Assembly: GCA_964435285.1 (NCBI GenBank)
Contig: CAYSYA010000007.1
Location: 59,164 to 123,163, forward strand
Source of the DNA: GCA-2718035 sp964435285
GTDB taxonomy: Bacteria > Bacteroidota > Bacteroidia > Flavobacteriales > TMED113
Direction: 5' to 3'
DNA length: 64,000 nucleotides
A model generated the notes under the pieces. That model did not search any database, was not told the DNA's origin, and was given only the letters and a program-made list of their open reading frames with translations. A program made the translations under genes and the position numbers. How positions within the stretch are numbered: position 1 is the first letter of the stretch; each line of letters begins with the position of its first letter. Positions 34,913 through 43,015 of the stretch are shown here, in pieces.

Positions 34913-35841
34913 GATATTTTAATTTTTGATGCTAATAAATATAATACTGCCATTCTTATCGCAACACCATTTTCAACTTGATTTAAAATAATAGAGTGAC
35001 TGGAATCAGCAACATCACTTGAGATTTCAACACCCCTGTTAATTGGCCCAGGGTGCAAAATTAAAATCTCTTTACCTATTTTATCTAATACAGAATTATT
35101 TAATCCATACATCATTGTATATTCCCTCAATGAAGGAAAATATTTTAAATTTTGTCGTTCTAACTGAATTCTTAAGACATTAACAACATCACACCACCTT
35201 AATGAATCTTCAAGATTGAAGCTAACTTCAACTCCTAAGTCTGATATATCTCTGGGTATTAATGTTGGTGGACCACAAACTCTAACATTAGCACCTAATT
35301 TTTTTAAGCAAAAAATATTTGAAAGGGCTACTCTAGAGTGCCTAATATCACCTAATAATAAAATATTTTTTCCCTTAATATTTTTAATTTTTTCAATTAT
35401 TGAAAAAGAATCTAAAAGAGCCTGAGTAGGGTGTTCATGAGAGCCATCTCCAGCATTTATTACAGAAGCACTAATATTTTTTGATAAAAATGAAGCAGCC
35501 CCAGCATCTGGATGACGTATCACTACGATGTCAACTTTCATCGCTAAAATATTATTTACAGTATCAATAAGAGACTCTCCTTTAGATAGAGAAGAACCTG
35601 AAGAAGAGAAATTTAAAACTTCTGTTGAAAGTCTTTTTTCTGCTAATTCAAATGATAATTTTGTCCTAGTAGAGTTTTCAAAAAAAAGATTTGCAACAGA
35701 AATATCTCTTAAAGTTGGAACCTTCTTGATCGGCCTGTTAATTACCTCTTTAAATCTTTCTGCAATCTCAAATATTAAATTTATATCACTATATGATAAA
35801 TCTTTAATTCCTAAAAGGTGTTTTGCATTAAATTGTTTCAT
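34909..35841 (-). CDS. pyrB: Aspartate carbamoyltransferase catalytic subunit
   Basis: A 310-residue enzyme of de novo pyrimidine synthesis, joining carbamoyl phosphate and aspartate. It has the carbamoyl-phosphate loop FENSTRTKLSFELA (about residues 54-67), SLSKGESLIDTV, HPTQALLDSF, GDIRHSRVALSN and HPGPINRGVE. No pyrI regulatory gene is adjacent. It is five bases from pyrR. Confidence 0.97.
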   Translation of the reverse strand: MKQFNAKHLLGIKDLSYSDINLIFEIAERFKEVINRPIKKVPTLRDISVANLFFENSTRTKLSFELAEKRLSTEVLNFSSSGSSLSKGESLIDTVNNILAMKVDIVVIRHPDAGAASFLSKNISASVINAGDGSHEHPTQALLDSFSIIEKIKNIKGKNILLLGDIRHSRVALSNIFCLKKLGANVRVCGPPTLIPRDISDLGVEVSFNLEDSLRWCDVVNVLRIQLERQNLKYFPSLREYTMMYGLNNSVLDKIGKEILILHPGPINRGVEISSDVADSSHSIILNQVENGVAIRMAVLYLLASKIKIS

Positions 35842-35846
35842 GTAAA

Positions 35847-36383
35847 TTAATTATTAAATAATACAACACTGCTTTCTTCATCATTCAATCCCCATTCAAC
35901 TATTACATGTTCATTTTCAAAAACATCAACTGATTTACCAACATACGTAGGTTCAATAGGAATTTCTCTACTAAATCTTCTATTTATTAGAACTAAAAGT
36001 TCAATTGAGTTAGCTCTACCAAAAGAACCAAGGGCATCTAAAGCAGACCTTGTTGTCCTTCCAGTATATAATACATCATCAATAACAATGACATTATAAT
36101 TTTCTATATTAAAACTAATGTTAGTTTCATGAGGCGTTAGAATACCTTTTTTTCTTCTAAAATCATCTCTAAAAAATGTAGTATCTAGCTCACCATATTT
36201 TATTTCTTGATTTATTATATTTGAAAGTTTTGTATGAATTTTTTTTGCCAATAAAACTCCTCTTGGCTGAAGACCAATTAAAATAGTATTTGAAAAATCG
36301 AAATGACCCTCGATTAATTCATGACATAACCTGTCAATGATTATTGATAATTCTTTAGAATTTAATATTACTTTATTTTCCAC
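35847..36383 (-). CDS. pyrR: Bifunctional pyr operon regulator / uracil phosphoribosyltransferase PyrR
   Basis: A 178-residue type-I phosphoribosyltransferase: LIGLQPRGVLLAKKI, the PRPP loop VIVIDDVLYTGRTTRSALDAL and VGKSVDVFENEHV match PyrR. In other bacteria PyrR both makes UMP and binds pyr mRNA to promote attenuation. The start is GTG at 36381-36383; no upstream ATG exists because a TAG lies two codons before it. A terminator hairpin ends only five bases upstream, so transcription of pyrR must come through it. Confidence 0.93.
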   Translation of the reverse strand: MENKVILNSKELSIIIDRLCHELIEGHFDFSNTILIGLQPRGVLLAKKIHTKLSNIINQEIKYGELDTTFFRDDFRRKKGILTPHETNISFNIENYNVIVIDDVLYTGRTTRSALDALGSFGRANSIELLVLINRRFSREIPIEPTYVGKSVDVFENEHVIVEWGLNDEESSVVLFNN

Positions 36384-36388
36384 AATCT

Positions 36389-36427
36389 AAAAAAAAACCT
36401 TCTTTATATAATTAGAAAGAAGGTTTT
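36389..36427 (-). terminator. Intrinsic terminator/attenuator between rpsA and pyrR
   Basis: On the minus strand AAAACCTTCTTT pairs perfectly over 12 bases with AAAGAAGGTTTT around a 10-base loop (36406-36415), followed by a run of T from 36397 to 36389. The stem begins 26 bases after the rpsA stop. The T-run ends five bases before the pyrR GTG, which makes it a candidate attenuator as well as the rpsA terminator. Confidence 0.88.
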
Positions 36428-36453
36428 AAAAAAATTATATTTTATACATTAAA

Positions 36454-38319
36454 CTATTCATCAATTTTGTTTTTCAAATTTGATAATGCATCTATATCTC
36501 CCAAAGTTGACTTTTCAACGCTCTCTCTCATTTTCTTAACTTTTTTATCAACGGCAGACTTTTCTTTTTTCTTATCAGATGCTTCTTTTTTTAATTCATC
36601 CATAAAAGTCTTTGAATGAGAAACAACTATTCTATTTGATTCTCTGTTAAATTCAATTACTTCAAAGTCTAGATTTTCTCCTGATTCCAATTTATTTTTA
36701 TCTTTTCTAACAGAATGTCTAGATGGACAAAAAGCCTCAAGACCTTGTTCTTTGAAAAGAATAGTAGATCCTTTATCAAAGACATCAAGAACTTCTCCAT
36801 TATGAACTGAACCGAGAGTGAAAATTGTTTCATAAACATTCCAGGGATCCTCAGTTAATTGTTTATGACCAAGACTTAATCTTCTATTGTCAACATCAAT
36901 TTCTAAAACAATAACTTCCATCTCTTCTCCTAATTTAACAAAGTCAGCAGGATGTTTAATTTTTTTAGTCCATGAAAGATCAGAAATATGTACTAATCCA
37001 TCAACCCCCTCTTCTAATTCAACAAACACTCCAAAATTTGTATAATTAGTTATTTTTCCTTTAATTTTTGAATCGATTGGATATTTTTCTGCTAACTTCT
37101 CCCAAGGATTAGGTGTTAATTGCTTGATTCCTAAAGACATTTTTCTTTCATCTCTATCAAGAGTTATAATTGCAGCTTCAACTTCGTCACCAATCTTTAG
37201 AAAATCTTGAGCAGTTCTTAAATTTGCAGACCATGACATTTCTGAGACATGAACAAGGGCTTCAACACCATCTTGAATTTCAACAAAAGCACCATAATCA
37301 GCTAAAACAACAACTTTTCCTTTGACCTTGTCTCCCACTTTTAATTCTTGTGGTAAAGATTCCCAAGGATGACTGAACAATTGCTTTAATCCTAATTGAA
37401 TTCTATTTTTATTATCATCAAAATCTAATATAACGACTTTTATTTTTTCATCTAATTTAACAATTTCATTAGGATGATTAATTCTGCTCCATGATAAATC
37501 TGTTATATGTATTAGACCATCAACTCCACCTAAATCAATGAAAACTCCATAAGCTGTAATATTTTTAACAATTCCTTCTAAAACTTGACCTTTTTCAAGT
37601 TTTGAGATAATTTCTTTTTTCTGTTCCTCAATGTCAGCCTCAATTAGAGCCTTGTGAGAAACTACAACATTTCTAAAATCAGGATTTATCTTAACAACTT
37701 TGAATTTCATATTTCTACCAACATACAAATCATAATCTCGGATGGGTTTAACATCAATTTGGGATCCAGGTAAAAAGGCTTCTAAACCAAAAACATCAAC
37801 TATCATACCCCCTTTTGTTCTACACATTACATATCCATCAACAATTTCTCCGTTATCATGAGCATCATTTACTTTTCCCCAAGATTTTAAATATCTAGCT
37901 TTTTTATGTGAAAGGACGAGTTGACCTGTTTTGTCTTCTTGTTTATCAATAACCACGTCAACTGTATCTCCCTCCTTTAAATCTGGGTTGTATCTAAATT
38001 CATTTGTCGAAATAACACCTTCAGATTTTCCAGATATATCAATAATTACGTCTTTGTCTGATTTTTTTAAAACTACACCTTGAATAACATCACCAGAATT
38101 CAAAGAGGCTAATGTCTCAGAGTATAATTCTTCCAGTTTCTTTTTTTCATCATCACTGTAAGATTGTTCATTTTCAAAATTATCCCAATCAAAATCCTCA
38201 ATTATATTAGATTCATCTTTAGATTTTTTAGAATCACTAACAGAGGGACTAGCTACTTCAGATTTTTCATTATTTGAAACCTCAGAATTATTTACATTTT
38301 CAATATTTTCTTCCATCAT
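36454..38319 (-). CDS. rpsA: 30S ribosomal protein bS1
   Basis: A 621-residue S1 with an acidic, disordered N-terminus (about residues 1-70) and six S1/OB repeats, whose starts read GDVIQGVV, GEIVDGYV, GQVLEGIV, GDKVKGKV, DSKIKGKI and GSVHNGEV. A lysine-rich tail follows. S1 binds mRNA on the small subunit, and it may matter more here because the genes lack Shine-Dalgarno sequences. Two ATG codons begin the frame (MMEEN). It is divergent from ispH. Confidence 0.97.
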   Translation of the reverse strand: MMEENIENVNNSEVSNNEKSEVASPSVSDSKKSKDESNIIEDFDWDNFENEQSYSDDEKKKLEELYSETLASLNSGDVIQGVVLKKSDKDVIIDISGKSEGVISTNEFRYNPDLKEGDTVDVVIDKQEDKTGQLVLSHKKARYLKSWGKVNDAHDNGEIVDGYVMCRTKGGMIVDVFGLEAFLPGSQIDVKPIRDYDLYVGRNMKFKVVKINPDFRNVVVSHKALIEADIEEQKKEIISKLEKGQVLEGIVKNITAYGVFIDLGGVDGLIHITDLSWSRINHPNEIVKLDEKIKVVILDFDDNKNRIQLGLKQLFSHPWESLPQELKVGDKVKGKVVVLADYGAFVEIQDGVEALVHVSEMSWSANLRTAQDFLKIGDEVEAAIITLDRDERKMSLGIKQLTPNPWEKLAEKYPIDSKIKGKITNYTNFGVFVELEEGVDGLVHISDLSWTKKIKHPADFVKLGEEMEVIVLEIDVDNRRLSLGHKQLTEDPWNVYETIFTLGSVHNGEVLDVFDKGSTILFKEQGLEAFCPSRHSVRKDKNKLESGENLDFEVIEFNRESNRIVVSHSKTFMDELKKEASDKKKEKSAVDKKVKKMRESVEKSTLGDIDALSNLKNKIDE

Positions 38320-38346
38320 ATTTAATTAATTATTAAATCAAGTCCG

Positions 38347-38362
38347 CAAATATACAAACTTA
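38347..38362 (-). promoter_or_regulatory. Two tandem putative -7 elements before rpsA
   Basis: Plus-strand caaatata (38347-38354) and caaactta (38355-38362) give TATATTTG and TAAGTTTG on the minus strand, both TAnnTTTG. A TTTG box (38385-38388, minus) is 22 bases from the distal one. They end 27 and 35 bases before the rpsA start. Confidence 0.5.
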
Positions 38363-38402
38363 GATAAGTTTAAAAAATAAATTACAAAATTTAATTAATC
38401 AC

Positions 38403-38410
38403 TATATTTG
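38403..38410 (+). promoter_or_regulatory. Putative -7 element before ispH
   Basis: TATATTTG matches TAnnTTTG and ends 20 bases before the TTG start of ispH. It lies in the 111-base divergent spacer shared with rpsA. No -33 box is obvious. Confidence 0.45.
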
Positions 38411-38430
38411 AAAAAAAATTCCGAATTGTA

Positions 38431-39654
38431 TTGAAAAGCTTTGTTTTACCAAAATATTATGAGTCCAAATTAATATCAGAAATTAAAAATATACGTACTG
38501 AAAAAGAAAAGCGTACAGACTACAGCCCCACAAAAATATCAATTGGAAATTTAAATTTTTATATACCTAAATACTTTGGATTTTGTTTCGGAGTAAAAAA
38601 TGCAATTGAAATATGCTATAAAACAATACAAGAAAACCCTAACAAAAATATATTTCTAATAAGTGAAATGATACATAACCCCAATGTAAATGAAGACTTA
38701 AAAAAAAAAGGAATAAAATTTTTACAAGAAAGTACTGGAAAAAAAATAATTTCTTGGGACGAAGTTACTAAAAAAGATATTGTTATAATACCAGCATTTG
38801 GCACTACCAAAGAAAATATGGATATAATTAAAGAGAAGGGAATTAAAACTAAATCATATGATACCACTTGTCCCTTTGTTACCAAAGTTTGGAATAGAGG
38901 AAATGAACTAGCAAAAAAAAAATACACTATTATAATTCATGGAAAACCAGAACATGAGGAGACTAAAGCGACCTTTTCTAATTTTGATGAAAATATTCCC
39001 AGAATTATCATAAAAAATATAAAGGAGGCAAAGGAATTGTCTAAGTATATACTAAATGAGAAATTACCAAATTTTAAAGAAAAATTCAAAGGAAGATTTT
39101 CAAGTAACTTTAGTCCAAAAAAAGATTTTAAAAAAATTGGAGTTATTAACCAAACAACAATGCTCGCTGAAGAAACAAAAGAAATTTCTTCGTTTTTTGA
39201 AAATATTATGAACTTAAAATATGGAGAAATAGACGGAAAAAATCATATTGCTAATACAAGAGATACTCTATGCTATGCAACAAATGAAAATCAAACAAGT
39301 ATTAAGCAATTAATTAATTTAAATATTGATTTAGCTTTCATAACTGGTGGATACAACAGCTCTAACACATCACAACTTGTCAAAATCTGTGAAAATTATT
39401 TTAAAACATTCTTTATTTCATCTGAAAAAAAACTTATTTCTAAAAATGAGATTATTCACTTCGATATGGAAAAAAAAATAGAGAGAATCCAAAAAAATTA
39501 TTTACCTAACAAAAGAAAAATAAACTTTTTAATCACTGGTGGTGCTTCTTGCCCAGATAGTGTTTTAGAAAGATTGCTTGAAAAGATTTGTAAATATTAT
39601 AACCAAACAATTAACAAGAAAAAAATAATAGAAGAGTTTAAATCAAATTATTAA
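38431..39654 (+). CDS. ispH: 4-hydroxy-3-methylbut-2-enyl diphosphate reductase
   Basis: A 407-residue iron-sulfur enzyme making IPP and DMAPP at the end of the MEP isoprenoid pathway. The three cluster cysteines are visible: C52 in FGFCFGV, C147 in DTTCPFV and C374 in GGASCPDS. EHEETKATF carries the conserved His/Glu pair. The long form (about 400 residues with an N-terminal extension) is normal for Bacteroidota. The start is TTG at 38431, which keeps the extension IRTEKEKRTDYSPT. It is convergent with icmF with no base between the stops. Confidence 0.96.
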   Translation: MKSFVLPKYYESKLISEIKNIRTEKEKRTDYSPTKISIGNLNFYIPKYFGFCFGVKNAIEICYKTIQENPNKNIFLISEMIHNPNVNEDLKKKGIKFLQESTGKKIISWDEVTKKDIVIIPAFGTTKENMDIIKEKGIKTKSYDTTCPFVTKVWNRGNELAKKKYTIIIHGKPEHEETKATFSNFDENIPRIIIKNIKEAKELSKYILNEKLPNFKEKFKGRFSSNFSPKKDFKKIGVINQTTMLAEETKEISSFFENIMNLKYGEIDGKNHIANTRDTLCYATNENQTSIKQLINLNIDLAFITGGYNSSNTSQLVKICENYFKTFFISSEKKLISKNEIIHFDMEKKIERIQKNYLPNKRKINFLITGGASCPDSVLERLLEKICKYYNQTINKKKIIEEFKSNY

Positions 39655-42600
39655 TTACATATTTCTTCTATACTTACCACCAACCTCAAATAAAACATTT
39701 GATATCTGTCCAAGTGTACAATATTTTGAGGTTTCCATTAAAGTTGAAAAAATATTTTTATTATTAGTAACTGCATATTTTAAATTATTCAACTTCTCTT
39801 CACTAACACTAGAATAATTCTTTTTTAATTTACTAACAGTATTTATTTGATTTTCTTTTTCTATCTCAGTTGACCTAATAACTTCTTTTGGAATAATGGT
39901 TGGAGAGCCTTTAGTATTTAAAAATGTATTTACACCAATAATTGGAAGTTCACCAGAGTGCTTTAAGCTCTCGTAGTGAAGAGATTCTTCTTGAATTTTA
40001 GACCTTTGATACATGGTTTCCATAGCTCCCAACACACCTCCTCTTTCCGTTATTCTATCAAACTCATCAAGTACTGCTTTTTCAACAAGATCAGTTAATT
40101 CCTCAATTATAAATGATCCTTGTAATGGATTTTCATTTTTTGTTAAACCAAGTTCTTTATTTATAATTAATTGAATAGCAACAGCTCTTCGAACAGATTC
40201 TTCAGTAGGGGTAGTAATTGCTTCATCATATGCATTTGTATGTAAAGAATTACAATTATCATAAATTGCGTATAAGGCCTGTAAAGTTGTTCTTATGTCA
40301 TTAAAATCAATTTCTTGAGCATGTAAGGACCTTCCTGATGTTTGTATATGATACTTTAACATTTGAGATCTTTCATTTCCTCCGTATTTATATTTTATAG
40401 CTTTAGCCCAAATTCTTCTGGCAACTCTTCCAATAACTGCATATTCTGGATCAATTCCATTAGAAAAAAAGAAAGATAAATTTGATGCAAATTCATCTAT
40501 CTTCATTCCACGACTCAAATAATATTCAATGTATGTAAAACCATTAGCTAAAGTAAAAGCTAATTGGGTAATTGGGTTAGCTCCAGCTTCAGCAATATGA
40601 TATCCAGAAATTGAAACTGAGTAAAAATTTTTAATATTTTTCTTTATAAAATACTCTTGAATATCACCCATGACTTTTAAAGAAAATTCAGTTGAAAATA
40701 TACAAGTATTTTGAGCTTGATCCTCTTTTAAAATATCTGCTTGAACAGTACCCCTAACCTTGTTTAAGGTTTCTTTTTTGATTTTTTCATATACTTTTTT
40801 ATCAATGACATCTTGACCTGTTAAACCTAATAACATTAAACCAAGGCCATTATTTCCAGGGGGAAGATTTCCGGAGTATTTAGGTCTTTTTTTGTTTTTA
40901 TATAATGAGTTAATTTTTTTATTTACTTCATTTTCTAGAGAGTTTTCTTTAATATAAATTTCACATTGCTGATCGATTGCAGCGTTTAAAAAAAATGCTA
41001 AAATAATCGGTGCCGGCCCATTTATTGTCATAGAAACAGACGTTAAAGAATCAACAAGATTGAAGCCGGAATATAATTTTTTTGCATCATCAAGACAACA
41101 AACTGAAACACCAGCATTACCAATTTTTCCATAAATATCAGGTCTGTAATCTGGGTCATTTCCGTATAAAGTAACCGAATCAAAAGCAGTAGATAATCTC
41201 TTTGCTGGCATTCCTGAACTTAAATAGTGAAACCTTTTGTTGGTTCGCTCAGGACCACCTTCCCCAGCAAACATTCGTGTTGGATCTTCACCTTCTCTTT
41301 TAAATGGAAAAATTCCTGATGTAAAAGGAAACTTTCCGGGAACATTTTCTTGTAGTTGCCATCTAAGTATATCACCAGAATCTTTATATTTTGGCAGAGA
41401 TATTTTTGGAACTTTAATATCAGATAATGATTTTGTAAAATTTTTAATTGATATTTCTTTTTTTCTAACCTGAAACTTAAATGTGGGATTTTTATATAGT
41501 TTTTTTAAGTTGTCCCATTTTTTTATTAATTTTTTATTCTCAGAATTTAATTTTTGATCTTTAAGCAATAAAATTTTTTTGATTTTAATTAATAATTCTG
41601 ACTCTGAATTTTCTTTTTCAAGTATTTTTTTTGTGGAGTTTAAGTTATAAATTTCGCTTGCTATATTTTTTTGTTCTTCAACCCACGCATTATATTTACG
41701 GTTTTCATCAGAAATTTCAGATAAATATCTAATTCTTTTTTGAGGAATAATACAAATTCTTTCATAGGATGGTAATTTTTTTATTGAAGAAGAAAAATTT
41801 TTAAAATTTTTATCATTTATTTTCTTTAAAATAAAATTATATAAATTATTTAAACCTGGGTCATTAAATTGAGAGGCTATTGTTCCAAATACAGGCATTT
41901 TATCAACATTTTTTGAAAACAACTTATTGTTTCTTTGATATTGTTTTTTTACATCTCTCAAAGCATCTAAAGCACCTCTCCTATCAAATTTATTAATCGA
42001 AATAATATCTGCGAAATCTAACATATCAATTTTCTCTAATTGAGTTGCAGCACCATATTCAGGGGTCATTACATATAATGAAATATCAGAGTGATCTAAT
42101 ATTTCAGTATCAGATTGACCAATACCTGAAGTTTCTAAAATTATTAAATCAAAATTTGCAGCTTTAAGTATAGAAATAGCATCATTAACATGAGCAGACA
42201 AAGCTAAATTAGCTTGCCTTGTAGCTAAGGACCTCATATAAATTCTTGGATTATTTGACGAATTCATTCTAATCCTGTCTCCTAATAATGCCCCACCACT
42301 CTTTCTCTTTGAGGGATCTACACAAATTACGCCAATTTTTTTTTCCTTAAAATCATTTAAAAATCTTCTAAGTAACTCGTCTACGAGTGAAGACTTACCA
42401 GCACCTCCGGTACCAGTAATTCCTAAAACTGGTGTTTTTGAAGACTTAGATAATTTCTTAATAATTGTCAAATCTTTTTTAACGATTTTTGGGTAGTTCT
42501 CAGCAGCAGAAATTAATCTTGAAATGTTATTATCTAAATTTAAATCTTTAATGCAACCTGCAATTTTATCTCCTAATGGAAAATCTGATTTTTTTACTAA

Positions 42601-43011
42601 ATCATTAATCATACCCTGCAAACCCATTTTCCTACCGTCATCAGGATGATAAATTTTTGTTATTCCATATTTATGTAAATCTTTTATCTCTTCAGGCAAT
42701 ATAGTCCCTCCACCCCCTGCAAATATTTTTATATGGGATGAATTTTTTTTCTTCAGGAGATCAAACATATATTTCAAATACTCGTTATGCCCGCCTTGGT
42801 AAGAGGTCATTGCAATAGCATTTGCATCTTCTTGAATTGCACAATTAACTACTTCCTCAACTGAGCGATCATGACCCAAATGAATAACCTCACATCCCGT
42901 AGATTGAATAATTCTTCTCATTATATTAATAGCTGCATCATGACCATCAAATAAACTTGCAGCAGTAACAATTCTAATTTTATTTTTTGGTTTATAAACT
43001 TTTTCAGTCAT
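39655..43011 (-). CDS. icmF: Fused isobutyryl-CoA mutase IcmF
   Basis: A 1118-residue fusion in the IcmF order. An N-terminal B12-binding domain (about residues 1-140; LFDGHDAAINIMRR) comes first, then a MeaB-type GTPase chaperone (P-loop GITGTGGAGKSS at about 198-209, NKFDRRG), then a mutase barrel from about 540 (GIFPFKREGEDPTRMFAGEG, GNDPDYRPDIYGKIGNAGVS). The phenylalanine in GIF and the glutamine in DQAQNTCIF match the residues I recall as marking isobutyryl/butyryl-CoA mutases rather than pivalyl- or methylmalonyl-CoA mutases. It would interconvert isobutyryl-CoA and butyryl-CoA in valine or fatty-acid carbon flow, using adenosylcobalamin. No partner pathway gene is adjacent. Confidence 0.93.
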   Translation of the reverse strand: MTEKVYKPKNKIRIVTAASLFDGHDAAINIMRRIIQSTGCEVIHLGHDRSVEEVVNCAIQEDANAIAMTSYQGGHNEYLKYMFDLLKKKNSSHIKIFAGGGGTILPEEIKDLHKYGITKIYHPDDGRKMGLQGMINDLVKKSDFPLGDKIAGCIKDLNLDNNISRLISAAENYPKIVKKDLTIIKKLSKSSKTPVLGITGTGGAGKSSLVDELLRRFLNDFKEKKIGVICVDPSKRKSGGALLGDRIRMNSSNNPRIYMRSLATRQANLALSAHVNDAISILKAANFDLIILETSGIGQSDTEILDHSDISLYVMTPEYGAATQLEKIDMLDFADIISINKFDRRGALDALRDVKKQYQRNNKLFSKNVDKMPVFGTIASQFNDPGLNNLYNFILKKINDKNFKNFSSSIKKLPSYERICIIPQKRIRYLSEISDENRKYNAWVEEQKNIASEIYNLNSTKKILEKENSESELLIKIKKILLLKDQKLNSENKKLIKKWDNLKKLYKNPTFKFQVRKKEISIKNFTKSLSDIKVPKISLPKYKDSGDILRWQLQENVPGKFPFTSGIFPFKREGEDPTRMFAGEGGPERTNKRFHYLSSGMPAKRLSTAFDSVTLYGNDPDYRPDIYGKIGNAGVSVCCLDDAKKLYSGFNLVDSLTSVSMTINGPAPIILAFFLNAAIDQQCEIYIKENSLENEVNKKINSLYKNKKRPKYSGNLPPGNNGLGLMLLGLTGQDVIDKKVYEKIKKETLNKVRGTVQADILKEDQAQNTCIFSTEFSLKVMGDIQEYFIKKNIKNFYSVSISGYHIAEAGANPITQLAFTLANGFTYIEYYLSRGMKIDEFASNLSFFFSNGIDPEYAVIGRVARRIWAKAIKYKYGGNERSQMLKYHIQTSGRSLHAQEIDFNDIRTTLQALYAIYDNCNSLHTNAYDEAITTPTEESVRRAVAIQLIINKELGLTKNENPLQGSFIIEELTDLVEKAVLDEFDRITERGGVLGAMETMYQRSKIQEESLHYESLKHSGELPIIGVNTFLNTKGSPTIIPKEVIRSTEIEKENQINTVSKLKKNYSSVSEEKLNNLKYAVTNNKNIFSTLMETSKYCTLGQISNVLFEVGGKYRRNM

Positions 43012-43015
43012 AGGA

